Of a stretch of 5,917 nucleotides of DNA, positions 1 through 5,917 are shown piece by piece. Source of the DNA: Acetobacterium sp. (GTDB lineage Bacteria; Bacillota; Clostridia; Eubacteriales; Eubacteriaceae); assembly GCA_022013395.1 (NCBI GenBank), contig JAKLQL010000127.1, positions 1-5,917 of the forward strand, in the 5' to 3' direction. The position numbers and the translations under genes are program-made. Below the pieces are notes generated by a model, which was not told the origin of the DNA, did no database searches, and was given only the letters and a program-made list of their open reading frames with translations. Numbering within the stretch: position 1 is the first letter of the stretch; each line of letters opens with the position of its first letter.

Positions 1-617
1 AATCGACCCTTCTTTATGCCCTTTCGGGGATGGACAAGCCGACTCTGGGAACCATCGATTTTAAAGGCGAAGCGATTTCCAATTATTCCAATGACAAGCT
101 GGCCGTATTTCGCAGAAAGCACTGCGGCTTTGTCTTCCAGCAGATCTATCTCAATGACACGATGACCGTGCTCGATAATATTATGATCTCGGGGCTGCTG
201 GTCAGCCGTGATAAAAAGGCCATTGCCAACCGGGCCAAGGAATTGCTCCAGCAGGTGGGGTTAAGTGATGCCTGCTATCATAAATATCCGTCCCAGCTTT
301 CCGGCGGCGAAGCCCAGCGGGTGGCGATTGTCCGGGCGCTGATCAATGCCCCGGAAATCGTCTTTGCGGATGAACCCACCGGGGCTCTCAATTCGACCAA
401 TGCCATCAACGTGCTGGATGTGATGACCGAGGTCAATGCCTCCGGTCAGAGCATTATTATGGTGACCCATGATATCAAAACAGCCCGCCGGGCCAACCGT
501 ATTCTTTATCTGAAAGATGGAGTCATCATTGATGAGCTGAAGTTGGGAACCTATGTCAAGGACGACCCGGATCGACATAAAATCCTGCGGGAATTTCTGG
601 AAAGCATGGGCTGGTAG
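1..617 (+). CDS. ABC transporter ATP-binding protein, MacB/LolD-type (5' truncated)
   Basis: This is the nucleotide-binding subunit that powers the FtsX-like permease encoded just downstream; it acts on the cytoplasmic face of the membrane. The reading frame is open to the left edge (first full codon at 3). It begins with STLLYALSGMDKPTLG, the continuation of a Walker A GKST motif, so the ATG at 30 is internal and the true start lies outside the window, probably some 40 codons upstream as in relatives. Visible motifs are the Q-loop (FVFQQ, 129-143), the ABC signature LSGGEAQR (from 297), Walker B (IVFADEP, 357-377), the D-loop (GALNS, 381-395) and the H-loop histidine (MVTHD; His at 468-470). 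The D-loop carries Asn where Asp is usual. The order and the LSGGEAQRVAIVRAL and DEPTGAL wording match the MacB/LolD/FtsE group. The stop is one base before the permease start, so the two are surely co-transcribed and probably translationally coupled. The substrate is unknown. Confidence 0.96.
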   Translation, partial: STLLYALSGMDKPTLGTIDFKGEAISNYSNDKLAVFRRKHCGFVFQQIYLNDTMTVLDNIMISGLLVSRDKKAIANRAKELLQQVGLSDACYHKYPSQLSGGEAQRVAIVRALINAPEIVFADEPTGALNSTNAINVLDVMTEVNASGQSIIMVTHDIKTARRANRILYLKDGVIIDELKLGTYVKDDPDRHKILREFLESMGW

Positions 618-618
618 C

Positions 619-2988
619 ATGAAACTTTTTATGATTGCGACCAACAACATCAAGAAGGCTAAGGTGGCCACCGCCACCCTGATCATACTGATTGCCATTG
701 CCACCATTTTCCTGTATGTGGGAATCAGCGTCCTGTCCAATATGGACACCTTCATTGATGAAAAAAATGCCGAAACCAATGGTGCCCACCTGATCTCAAT
801 TACCGACGGTAACCATGATCAGGATATTCAGGGGATCTATGAGGCCATAGCGTCCTATTCCTACAGTGAACGGGAAGAGGGGATGATGTCGATGTCTTCC
901 TCATTTCAGAATATAAACACTGGGGAAGAGGCTAACAGTATCCCGGCGGTCTTTTTAAATCTGGATACCGACCGGAAAATATCCCAGGTCAATATCATTG
1001 ATCAGGCCGAACGGATGCCGAAAAATGGTGTCATTGTGCCCTATGTTTTGAAAGCAGCTAACGGTTATCAAACCGGGGATACCCTAAAACTGACCGTCGA
1101 TGATGCCAGTACCGAGTTTGAGATAGCCGGTTTTTATGAAGATTTGATGTTTGCCAGTCCTTCGAATGTGAGTATGTATAAATTATTTGTGGGAAATCAG
1201 CAGTTCCAGGAATTCCTGGCGCAGCCGGAGTATGGCGCAAAATGCAGCTATATCGCGGTGATCACCGATGATATTAATGGCACCGAAGCATTTGAATCCC
1301 AATATATCAAAGAAATAAAAACGATTATGCCAGAAGGCACGGGCAGTTATGCCTCGCTCAGTTATGGAACAATGAAAACGGGGGTAGCCATCTTTATCAA
1401 CATCATTATGGCCGTGCTGGTGTCCTTCTCGATTATCATTTTAGCGATTGCGGCGATTGTTATCAAGTTTTCAACCACCACCCACATTGAAAACAATATT
1501 AAAAATATCGGTGCCCTGGAAGCCATGGGATATACAACCGGACAGATCATTAGTTCCATTCTGATGGAATACCTGCTGATCACCACCGTCGGTTTTATAG
1601 TGGGGCTGGGATCCGGACTATTAATTTCACCGGTGATTACCAATGTAGTGTCGTCCTCAATTGGTCTCCGATGGGCCACCGGACTCTATCCTCAGGCGGC
1701 ATTGGTAAGTCTGGGTGTGATTATGATGACGGTGTTGGGAATTTCCTATTTCAGTGCGGCTAAAATCAAAAGAATCACCCCCTTAACAGCGCTGCGTAAT
1801 GGCATCGAAACCCATCATTTTGGGAAAAACCGCATTCCGCTGGATCAGACCAGGCTGAGTCTCAATACCGCCATGGGTTTTAAATCACTTCTTTTCAATA
1901 AACGGCAGAATCTCATTGCCGGACTGATCATCATCTTGTTGAGTCTGGTAACCGTATTTGCTTTGGCGTCTTACTATAACTTTTCAGTGGACAAAACCGC
2001 CATGATCAAACTAATCGGGCTGGAAACCGCCGAGGTTCAAGTGACTGCCTTGGCGGATCAAGAAAAGATATTCGCAGAAATTGCCGCTCTGCCGGAAGTG
2101 GAAGATACCATCAAACTTAATTCCTTTGACGGTGTGATTAAATTTAACGACAAAGAAAGCAGTGCTAACACCAGAATAACCGCAGATTACAGCCGCTTGA
2201 AAGTCAATACCTGCGTGAAGGGCAAGATGCCGGTGCAGGATAATGAGATCGCCATCACCAGTATTGTGCTGGATAATCTTGGTGCCCAGATGGGGGACAC
2301 GGTGTCGATCGACTATAACGGTATTACCCGGGAATTTCTGGTAGTGGGGGTCACTCAGCAGTTTAACATGTTGGGAAAAGGCGCTGCCATTACCACTGCC
2401 GGGATGAAAAAACTGGTGCCATCTTATCAGGAACAAAATCTGATGATCTATCTGAAAGATGGTCAGGATACCGAGAAGTTTGTCACCAAAATTAACAATC
2501 ACTATGGGGATGAGAACGTTAAATGCAACAGCTATTTTGCGTCCATCGAAATGATGCTGGATTCCTTTGAAGCGTCGATTAAAATTGTGGTGACGGGATG
2601 CTTGGGGATTATTGCAGTGATTATTGTATTTATTATGTTTCTGGTGATCCGGGTGCTGATCTTGCGGGAGCGAACCCGGCTGGGGGTTTCTAAAGCCCTT
2701 GGTTTTACATCCAATCAGCTGATCGGTCAGATCTTAATCAGTGAGATGCCCGTCATCATCGGGGCTGCGGTGGTGGGAGCCATCGCCGGCTATTTTGCCA
2801 CCAATCCGATGCTAGCGCTGATGCTTGCGGCCAATGGTATCCTGAACTGCGATTTTTATGTAGAACCCAGTTTAGTGTTGTTCACCGCAATTGGAATCAG
2901 CCTGCTGGGACTGGCGACGGTGCTGATCGTTGCCGGCAAGATCAGAAAGATCAGTCCCTGCAAGATGTTTGAAGAGGGTGTGGATTAA
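619..2988 (+). CDS. ABC transporter permease with two tandem FtsX-like halves
   Basis: This is the membrane subunit of the exporter or mechanotransmission complex driven by the preceding ATPase. The 789-aa product has eight predicted membrane helices: about residues 16-39, 255-283, 308-337, 356-383, 431-455, 654-682, 701-727 and 751-775. Large outside domains of about 215 and 200 residues follow helices 1 and 5 and resemble the MacB periplasmic core; each has a GDT motif followed by a strand ending in (A/V)G (near residues 150-170 and 558-575). After helices 2 and 6 lies the FtsX cytoplasmic loop pattern (IGALEAMGYTTGQI and LGVSKALGFTSNQLI). Each half ends in a similar (I)(T/S)P motif (KRITPLTALRNG; RKISPCKMFEEG). 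I chose the ATG at 619 because it directly follows the ATPase stop and places an amphipathic stretch (MKLFMIATNNIKKAK) before helix 1. An in-frame ATG at 553 would overlap the ATPase gene by 65 bases. No strong ribosome binding site precedes 619, which fits coupling. The substrate cannot be inferred. Confidence 0.93.
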   Translation: MKLFMIATNNIKKAKVATATLIILIAIATIFLYVGISVLSNMDTFIDEKNAETNGAHLISITDGNHDQDIQGIYEAIASYSYSEREEGMMSMSSSFQNINTGEEANSIPAVFLNLDTDRKISQVNIIDQAERMPKNGVIVPYVLKAANGYQTGDTLKLTVDDASTEFEIAGFYEDLMFASPSNVSMYKLFVGNQQFQEFLAQPEYGAKCSYIAVITDDINGTEAFESQYIKEIKTIMPEGTGSYASLSYGTMKTGVAIFINIIMAVLVSFSIIILAIAAIVIKFSTTTHIENNIKNIGALEAMGYTTGQIISSILMEYLLITTVGFIVGLGSGLLISPVITNVVSSSIGLRWATGLYPQAALVSLGVIMMTVLGISYFSAAKIKRITPLTALRNGIETHHFGKNRIPLDQTRLSLNTAMGFKSLLFNKRQNLIAGLIIILLSLVTVFALASYYNFSVDKTAMIKLIGLETAEVQVTALADQEKIFAEIAALPEVEDTIKLNSFDGVIKFNDKESSANTRITADYSRLKVNTCVKGKMPVQDNEIAITSIVLDNLGAQMGDTVSIDYNGITREFLVVGVTQQFNMLGKGAAITTAGMKKLVPSYQEQNLMIYLKDGQDTEKFVTKINNHYGDENVKCNSYFASIEMMLDSFEASIKIVVTGCLGIIAVIIVFIMFLVIRVLILRERTRLGVSKALGFTSNQLIGQILISEMPVIIGAAVVGAIAGYFATNPMLALMLAANGILNCDFYVEPSLVLFTAIGISLLGLATVLIVAGKIRKISPCKMFEEGVD

Positions 2989-3074
2989 GACTGACTGATC
3001 AATTGTGAAAGTAGTGTGTGCCTGCAAATAGTTGGCTGCGCTGGGACTGTTTTCAAGAGAAGCAAGATACACTA

Positions 3075-3103
3075 TTGAAAAAAGATGATGCAACTGGTAT
3101 GAT
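3075..3103 (+). promoter_or_regulatory. Sigma-A-type promoter with extended -10 for the macro/vWA unit
   Basis: A -35 hexamer TTGAAA (3075-3080) is separated by exactly 17 bases from a -10 hexamer TATGAT (3098-3103). The -10 is preceded by TGG (3095-3097), which makes an extended -10 element. Five of six bases match consensus in each hexamer. Transcription would start near 3110, leaving a leader of about 64 bases before the macro-domain gene. It is the best promoter match I found in the window. No operator palindrome is obvious around it. Confidence 0.65.
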
Positions 3104-3156
3104 GAGGAAAAACTGGAAGTTCGATCAGGATGCATTAGGACAGCGGGGAATAGAAC

Positions 3157-3164
3157 AGGAAGGA
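3157..3164 (+). promoter_or_regulatory. Ribosome binding site of the macro-domain gene
   Basis: AGGAAGGA lies nine bases before the ATG at 3174 and fixes that start codon. It contains a good Shine-Dalgarno core complementary to the 3' end of 16S rRNA. Confidence 0.75.
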
Positions 3165-3173
3165 TTGTGACTT

Positions 3174-4208
3174 ATGCCATTTGAAATCATCCGAAATGAT
3201 ATTACTAAAATGTCGGTGGACGTCATCGTCAATGCTGCCAACACCGGGCTGAAAAGGGGCGGCGGCGTTTGCGGGGCGATCTTTGCCGCCGCCGGGGCGG
3301 ACAAGCTCCAGGCCGAGTGCGATCAGATCGGCGGTTGTGCTGTGGGAGAAGCGGTGATCACCGGGGGCTACCGGTTGCCGGCAAAGAGAATCATCCACAC
3401 TGTCGGGCCGGTCTGGCAGGGCGGCGGTGCCAACGAGGCCAAACTGCTGCACCGGGCCTATACCAGTTCCCTGAAGCTGGCGCTGAAACAGGATTGCAAG
3501 AGTATCGCCTTTCCTCTGATTTCGTCGGGCATCTATGGTGATCCCAAGGATCAGGCCTTAAAGATTGCGGTGGTGGCTATCTCGGAATTTTTGCTGGAAT
3601 ATGAAATGATGGTTTATCTGGTAGTTTTTGATAAAAAGGCCTTTGCCTTCAGCGAAAAGCTGTTTGCGGATATTGAAAAATATATCGATGACCATTATGT
3701 GGATGAACATCTGGTTTCTGAACGAAATATTGAATTTGAACCTGATCTGCCCAAGTATAATCGGGTTCGGATGACCGCTCCGGTGGAAAAACTGGCGGAA
3801 AGCCAGCCCTTTATGCCGGCTCCGGCGATAACAGTCAAAAGAAGTCTGGCGGATGTGTTGGGTCAATTGGATGACTCATTTTCAGAAATGCTGCTGCGGC
3901 TGATTGACGAAAAGGGCATGACCGATGTGGAAACCTATAAAAAAGCCAACATTGACCGGAAATTGTTTTCTAAGATCCGCAGTAAAAAGGATTATAATCC
4001 CAGCAAGGCGACGGCCATAGCCTTTGCCATTGCGCTGGAATTGAACCTGGATGAGACCCATGATCTGCTGGGGCGAGCTGGCTATGCTCTGTCTCACAGT
4101 AACGAATTCGATCTGATCATTGAGTACTTCATCAATGGGGGGAATTATAATATTTATGAAATCAACGAAGCCCTGTTCGCCTTTGACCAGGTCTTGCTGG
4201 GCGCCTGA
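3174..4208 (+). CDS. Macro-domain (ADP-ribose-binding) protein with C-terminal XRE-like HTH domain
   Basis: This 344-aa cytosolic protein has an N-terminal macro domain (about 1-170), a linker (about 171-224) and a helical C-terminal domain (about 225-344). Macro hallmarks are the adenine-contacting region NDIT (8-11), NAAN (20-23), a glycine-rich loop GGGVCGAI (29-36), IIHTVGP (73-79) and the second phosphate loop LISSGIYG (115-122). These place it with YmdB/MacroD-type folds that bind ADP-ribose and often hydrolyse O-acetyl-ADP-ribose or mono-ADP-ribosyl bonds. However, position 33 is Cys where MacroD enzymes have the catalytic Asp (GGVDG), so activity is uncertain. Residues 236-302 read like an XRE-type helix-turn-helix: FSEMLLRLIDEKG, DVETYKKAN, DRKLFSKIRS, then KATAIAFAIALEL and DETHDLLGRAGYAL. 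I recall this C-terminal block from Firmicutes macro proteins, but I cannot name its family. The start is set by a strong ribosome binding site. The first half is strikingly GC-rich compared with the second. It is followed 76 bases later by a vWA gene, probably in the same transcript. Confidence 0.9.
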   Translation: MPFEIIRNDITKMSVDVIVNAANTGLKRGGGVCGAIFAAAGADKLQAECDQIGGCAVGEAVITGGYRLPAKRIIHTVGPVWQGGGANEAKLLHRAYTSSLKLALKQDCKSIAFPLISSGIYGDPKDQALKIAVVAISEFLLEYEMMVYLVVFDKKAFAFSEKLFADIEKYIDDHYVDEHLVSERNIEFEPDLPKYNRVRMTAPVEKLAESQPFMPAPAITVKRSLADVLGQLDDSFSEMLLRLIDEKGMTDVETYKKANIDRKLFSKIRSKKDYNPSKATAIAFAIALELNLDETHDLLGRAGYALSHSNEFDLIIEYFINGGNYNIYEINEALFAFDQVLLGA

Positions 4209-4271
4209 TTGTCGTTTTGAAAGCGACCAATGGCCAGGTCAATCGTGTTATCCTTTAATTAACAAAGAAAC

Positions 4272-4276
4272 GGAGG
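4272..4276 (+). promoter_or_regulatory. Ribosome binding site of the vWA gene
   Basis: GGAGG lies eight bases before the ATG at 4285, within an A-rich context. It decides the start: the same frame is open upstream to 4120 inside the macro gene, but no ribosome binding site or family similarity supports that longer reading. Confidence 0.85.
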
Positions 4277-4284
4277 ATAATACA

Positions 4285-4992
4285 ATGAAAGCAAAAGAAA
4301 CAAAAACTGGTAAAATAAAAACAGACAAAACAAAAACTATTAAAACAGAACTGGTCTTTATTCTGGATAAAAGCGGATCGATGTCTGGTCTGGAAAGCGA
4401 CACCATCGGCGGTTTCAATGCGATGCTTAAAAAACAGCAGCAGGCAACCGGAGCGGCCCGGGTCACCACCGTGCTGTTTGATGATGGCTATGAAGTGCTC
4501 CACGATCGGCTAGATATTCAGGGGGTTGCCCCGATTACCGAAAATGAATATTACGTCGGCGGCTGCACCGCGCTGCTGGACGCCATTGGAAAAACCATCA
4601 ATAAGATTGTCAACGCCCAACGCCATACCGGCAAAGAACACCAGGCCGATCAGGTCATCTTTGTCATTACCACTGATGGTCTGGAAAATGCCAGCCGGGA
4701 ATATTCCTATGAAAAGATCAAACGGCTGATTGAGCTGGAGAAAACTCAGTACCACTGGGAATTTATTTTCCTGGGAGCCAATATCGATGCCATCGAGACC
4801 GCCGCCCGGTTTGGCATCGATGCCGACCGAGCCGCCAATTATCATGCTGACGGTGCCGGCACCCGCTTAAACTACCGGGTAGTCAGCGATGTGGTTTGCG
4901 AAATGCGGGCCAGTAAACCGATTCCCGCCAATTGGAAGGCGGAAATTGATCAGGATTTTGAACAACGAGGAAAAAATAGCGACACAGATTGA
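4285..4992 (+). CDS. Cytosolic von Willebrand factor A (vWA) domain protein
   Basis: This is a 235-aa protein made almost entirely of one vWA (Rossmann-like, metal-binding) domain, which usually mediates protein-protein contact through a divalent cation. The MIDAS is complete: DKSGS with Asp28, Ser30 and Ser32; Thr95 in GGCTALLDA; and Asp131 in TTDG. Other conserved blocks are LVFILDKSGSM (23-33), ESDTIGGFN (37-45), VLFDDGYEVLHDR (63-75), YSYEKIKRLIE (140-150) and WEFIFLGANIDA (158-169). No signal peptide or membrane helix is seen, so it should be cytosolic. It belongs to the small stand-alone Firmicutes vWA type related in style to TerY, the vWA protein of Ter stress clusters. The first 22 residues are an unusual Lys/Thr-rich low-complexity tail not needed for the fold. 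It lies 76 bases after the macro-domain gene on the same strand with no terminator or convincing promoter between, and a strong terminator follows it, so the two genes probably form one operon. Its partner is unknown; the macro-HTH protein is the obvious candidate. Confidence 0.92.
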   Translation: MKAKETKTGKIKTDKTKTIKTELVFILDKSGSMSGLESDTIGGFNAMLKKQQQATGAARVTTVLFDDGYEVLHDRLDIQGVAPITENEYYVGGCTALLDAIGKTINKIVNAQRHTGKEHQADQVIFVITTDGLENASREYSYEKIKRLIELEKTQYHWEFIFLGANIDAIETAARFGIDADRAANYHADGAGTRLNYRVVSDVVCEMRASKPIPANWKAEIDQDFEQRGKNSDTD

Positions 4993-5049
4993 CGAGATCG
5001 ATTTTGCGATCAATGGATGAGATCGATCAAAATAGAGGCATAAACTGGC

Positions 5050-5096
5050 AACACCCCGATAAACAGATAGCTGTATCTGTTTGTCGGGGTGTTTTT
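5050..5096 (+). terminator. Rho-independent terminator after the vWA gene
   Basis: Two 20-base arms (5050-5069 and 5074-5093) pair along their full length with a single T-G wobble around a four-base GCTG loop. The outer part is GC-rich (ACACCCCGA pairing with TCGGGGTGT), and the T run 5092-5096 follows directly. The polarity matches the plus-strand macro/vWA unit. On the minus strand the hairpin lacks a proper T run, so it would terminate the convergent phosphoesterase transcript less efficiently, if at all. Confidence 0.92.
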
Positions 5097-5131
5097 CAGG
5101 TGGGTTTAGGGTTAGGGATTTAGCGATGCAA

Positions 5132-5917
5132 TTACAAATTTGCCAGTTTTTCCTGCATAACCGGGGTCAACTGAACTACCAGCTCGGCATTATAGGAGCG
5201 ATTTTCCGTTGGTAATCCGAAAATTTGCTGGGCTGCCAGCGCATAGGAGCGGGATATATCAGCAAAAGATCCTGGTTTCACGGCCGGATCCACATTGGTG
5301 GCCAAAATAGAAACGGTGTGATCACTGTTCTTCACAATTTCAATGGTTCGGAACTGTTGCGGGAATTCCCGCAGCGACGCGGTTTCAACTTCCCAGAAGC
5401 CCAGCTCAGGCCGGGATTCATCCGGGGATTTGAGGGCAGTAACCATGTTCAGATGGCGATGGCCGCAAACCAGTAAAATAAGATTGGGATAGGTATGAAG
5501 TTTGGCGAGCAGATCGGCTTCGGTAACGGCCGCATCGTCGCTCCAGGTCATTAACGCATTCAGTCCGGTGCTTTCAGGCGTGGCGCCAATGGGGATATGG
5601 GTAGCCAGAATCATCAGCTTGTCATCAGCCTGACCCTCGTTCAGTTCATTGATAAGCCAGTCATAGCGCTTGGCATCCAGTGAACCGCAGCCAGTCCCAT
5701 GGGCGCCAACGGGATCATCATCGTTTTGGGTATTGTCAAGAACAATCACCTTAAGCGGTACCTTCGAATTTGGTTCAAAAGAATAACAGGCGAATCCTTG
5801 AGCGGCATTTTCTTCGGTAAAGCCATGACCTTTGGGTTGGGAAGTCGTGTCAAAAAACGCATTGATCCATTCATTGCGAAGCAGTGAACGGCGGTTGGGA
5901 TCGGCGGGGACGGTTGG
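5132..5917 (-). CDS. Calcineurin-like metallophosphoesterase, C-terminal part (5' truncated)
   Basis: The minus-strand frame is open from the right edge to a TAA at 5132-5134, giving 261 residues of a longer protein. A GTG at 5747-5749 lies inside the frame and is not the start: the upstream codons encode plausible protein (ADPNRRSLLRNEWINAFF, then FACYSFEP before KVIVLDNTQ). Two C-terminal metal-site motifs of the calcineurin-like fold are visible, THIPIG and the closing CGHRHLN, with their histidines. The N-terminal DxH, GDxxD and GNH(D/E) motifs lie outside the window. The wording recalls the family annotated as TIGR03768-type metallophosphoesterases, from memory and unverified. Such enzymes hydrolyse phosphomono- or diesters at a two-metal centre; the substrate here is unknown. 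Whether it is exported cannot be judged without the N-terminus. It converges on the vWA gene with 139 bases between the stops and is presumably regulated separately. Confidence 0.88.
   Translation of the reverse strand, partial: PTVPADPNRRSLLRNEWINAFFDTTSQPKGHGFTEENAAQGFACYSFEPNSKVPLKVIVLDNTQNDDDPVGAHGTGCGSLDAKRYDWLINELNEGQADDKLMILATHIPIGATPESTGLNALMTWSDDAAVTEADLLAKLHTYPNLILLVCGHRHLNMVTALKSPDESRPELGFWEVETASLREFPQQFRTIEIVKNSDHTVSILATNVDPAVKPGSFADISRSYALAAQQIFGLPTENRSYNAELVVQLTPVMQEKLANL

Noticed and set aside
30..32. ATG at 30 as the start of the ATPase
   Set aside because: The frame is open to the window edge and the residues before it continue a Walker A motif, so this Met is internal.
553..618. 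Upstream in-frame ATG at 553 as the permease start, giving 811 aa
   Set aside because: It would overlap the ATPase gene by 65 bases and add residues unlike FtsX permeases; the ATG at 619, one base after the ATPase stop, fits coupling.
261..789. Minus-strand open frames across the ABC genes
   Set aside because: They are antisense to strongly supported coding regions, lack recognisable motifs and have no ribosome binding sites of note.
3269..3541. Overlapping plus-strand 90-aa frame within the macro gene
   Set aside because: It is an Arg/Gly-rich shadow frame caused by the GC-rich stretch; the macro frame has clear family motifs.
4217..4254. Possible promoter before the vWA gene (TTGAAA and TGTTATCCT)
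   Set aside because: The spacing between the two elements is 26 bases and no good -35 sits 17 bases from the -10-like element, so co-transcription with the macro gene is likelier.
4120..4284. N-terminal extension of the vWA protein starting at 4120
   Set aside because: It overlaps the macro gene in another frame and lacks a ribosome binding site; GGAGG at 4272 clearly serves the ATG at 4285.
5100..5121. Telomere-like TTTAGGG/TTAGGG repeats
   Set aside because: There are only about two imperfect units between bacterial genes, so this is chance similarity.
5747..5749. GTG as the start of the phosphoesterase
   Set aside because: The frame continues to the window edge with family-like protein sequence, so the gene is truncated by the window rather than starting there.

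Overview
The window looks like a stretch of a moderate-GC Firmicutes chromosome, most likely Clostridia. Acetobacterium/Eubacterium-type acetogens are a plausible home, but that is inference from protein style only; no marker gene is present. Strong purine-rich ribosome binding sites, a sigma-A-type extended -10 promoter and a hairpin-plus-U terminator fit a low-to-moderate GC Gram-positive organism. No tRNA, rRNA, CRISPR array, insertion sequence or prophage gene was seen.

Layout. (1) Positions 1-2988 (+) hold an ABC exporter pair of the MacB/LolCDE/FtsX superfamily. The ATPase gene is cut by the left edge just at the end of Walker A. It is followed after a single base by a 789-aa permease made of two tandem FtsX-like halves (predicted 1+3+1+3 membrane helices, two large outside domains). 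(2) Positions 2989-3173 form a 185-base gap with no clear terminator but a very good promoter (TTGAAA, 17-base spacer, TGG-TATGAT) and a strong ribosome binding site for the next gene. (3) Positions 3174-4992 (+) hold a two-gene unit: a macro-domain (ADP-ribose-binding) protein fused to an XRE-like helix-turn-helix-type C-terminal domain, then a small cytosolic von Willebrand factor A (vWA) protein with an intact MIDAS metal site. The unit ends at a strong rho-independent terminator (5050-5096). (4) Positions 5132-5917 (-) hold the C-terminal part of a convergent calcineurin-like metallophosphoesterase gene that runs off the right edge.

How the genes may work together. The ABC pair is a self-contained membrane exporter or mechanotransmission module whose substrate cannot be read from sequence. 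The macro-HTH and vWA genes appear to be one transcription unit, and both proteins lack signal peptides or membrane helices. The most interesting reading is an intracellular ADP-ribose- or NAD-derivative-sensing regulator paired with a vWA scaffold. It recalls the macro/vWA combinations known around bacterial Ter-type stress systems, but no Ter gene is visible here. The macro domain carries Cys where MacroD-type hydrolases have the catalytic Asp, which makes a reader/sensor role worth considering. The phosphoesterase is on the other strand and probably independent.
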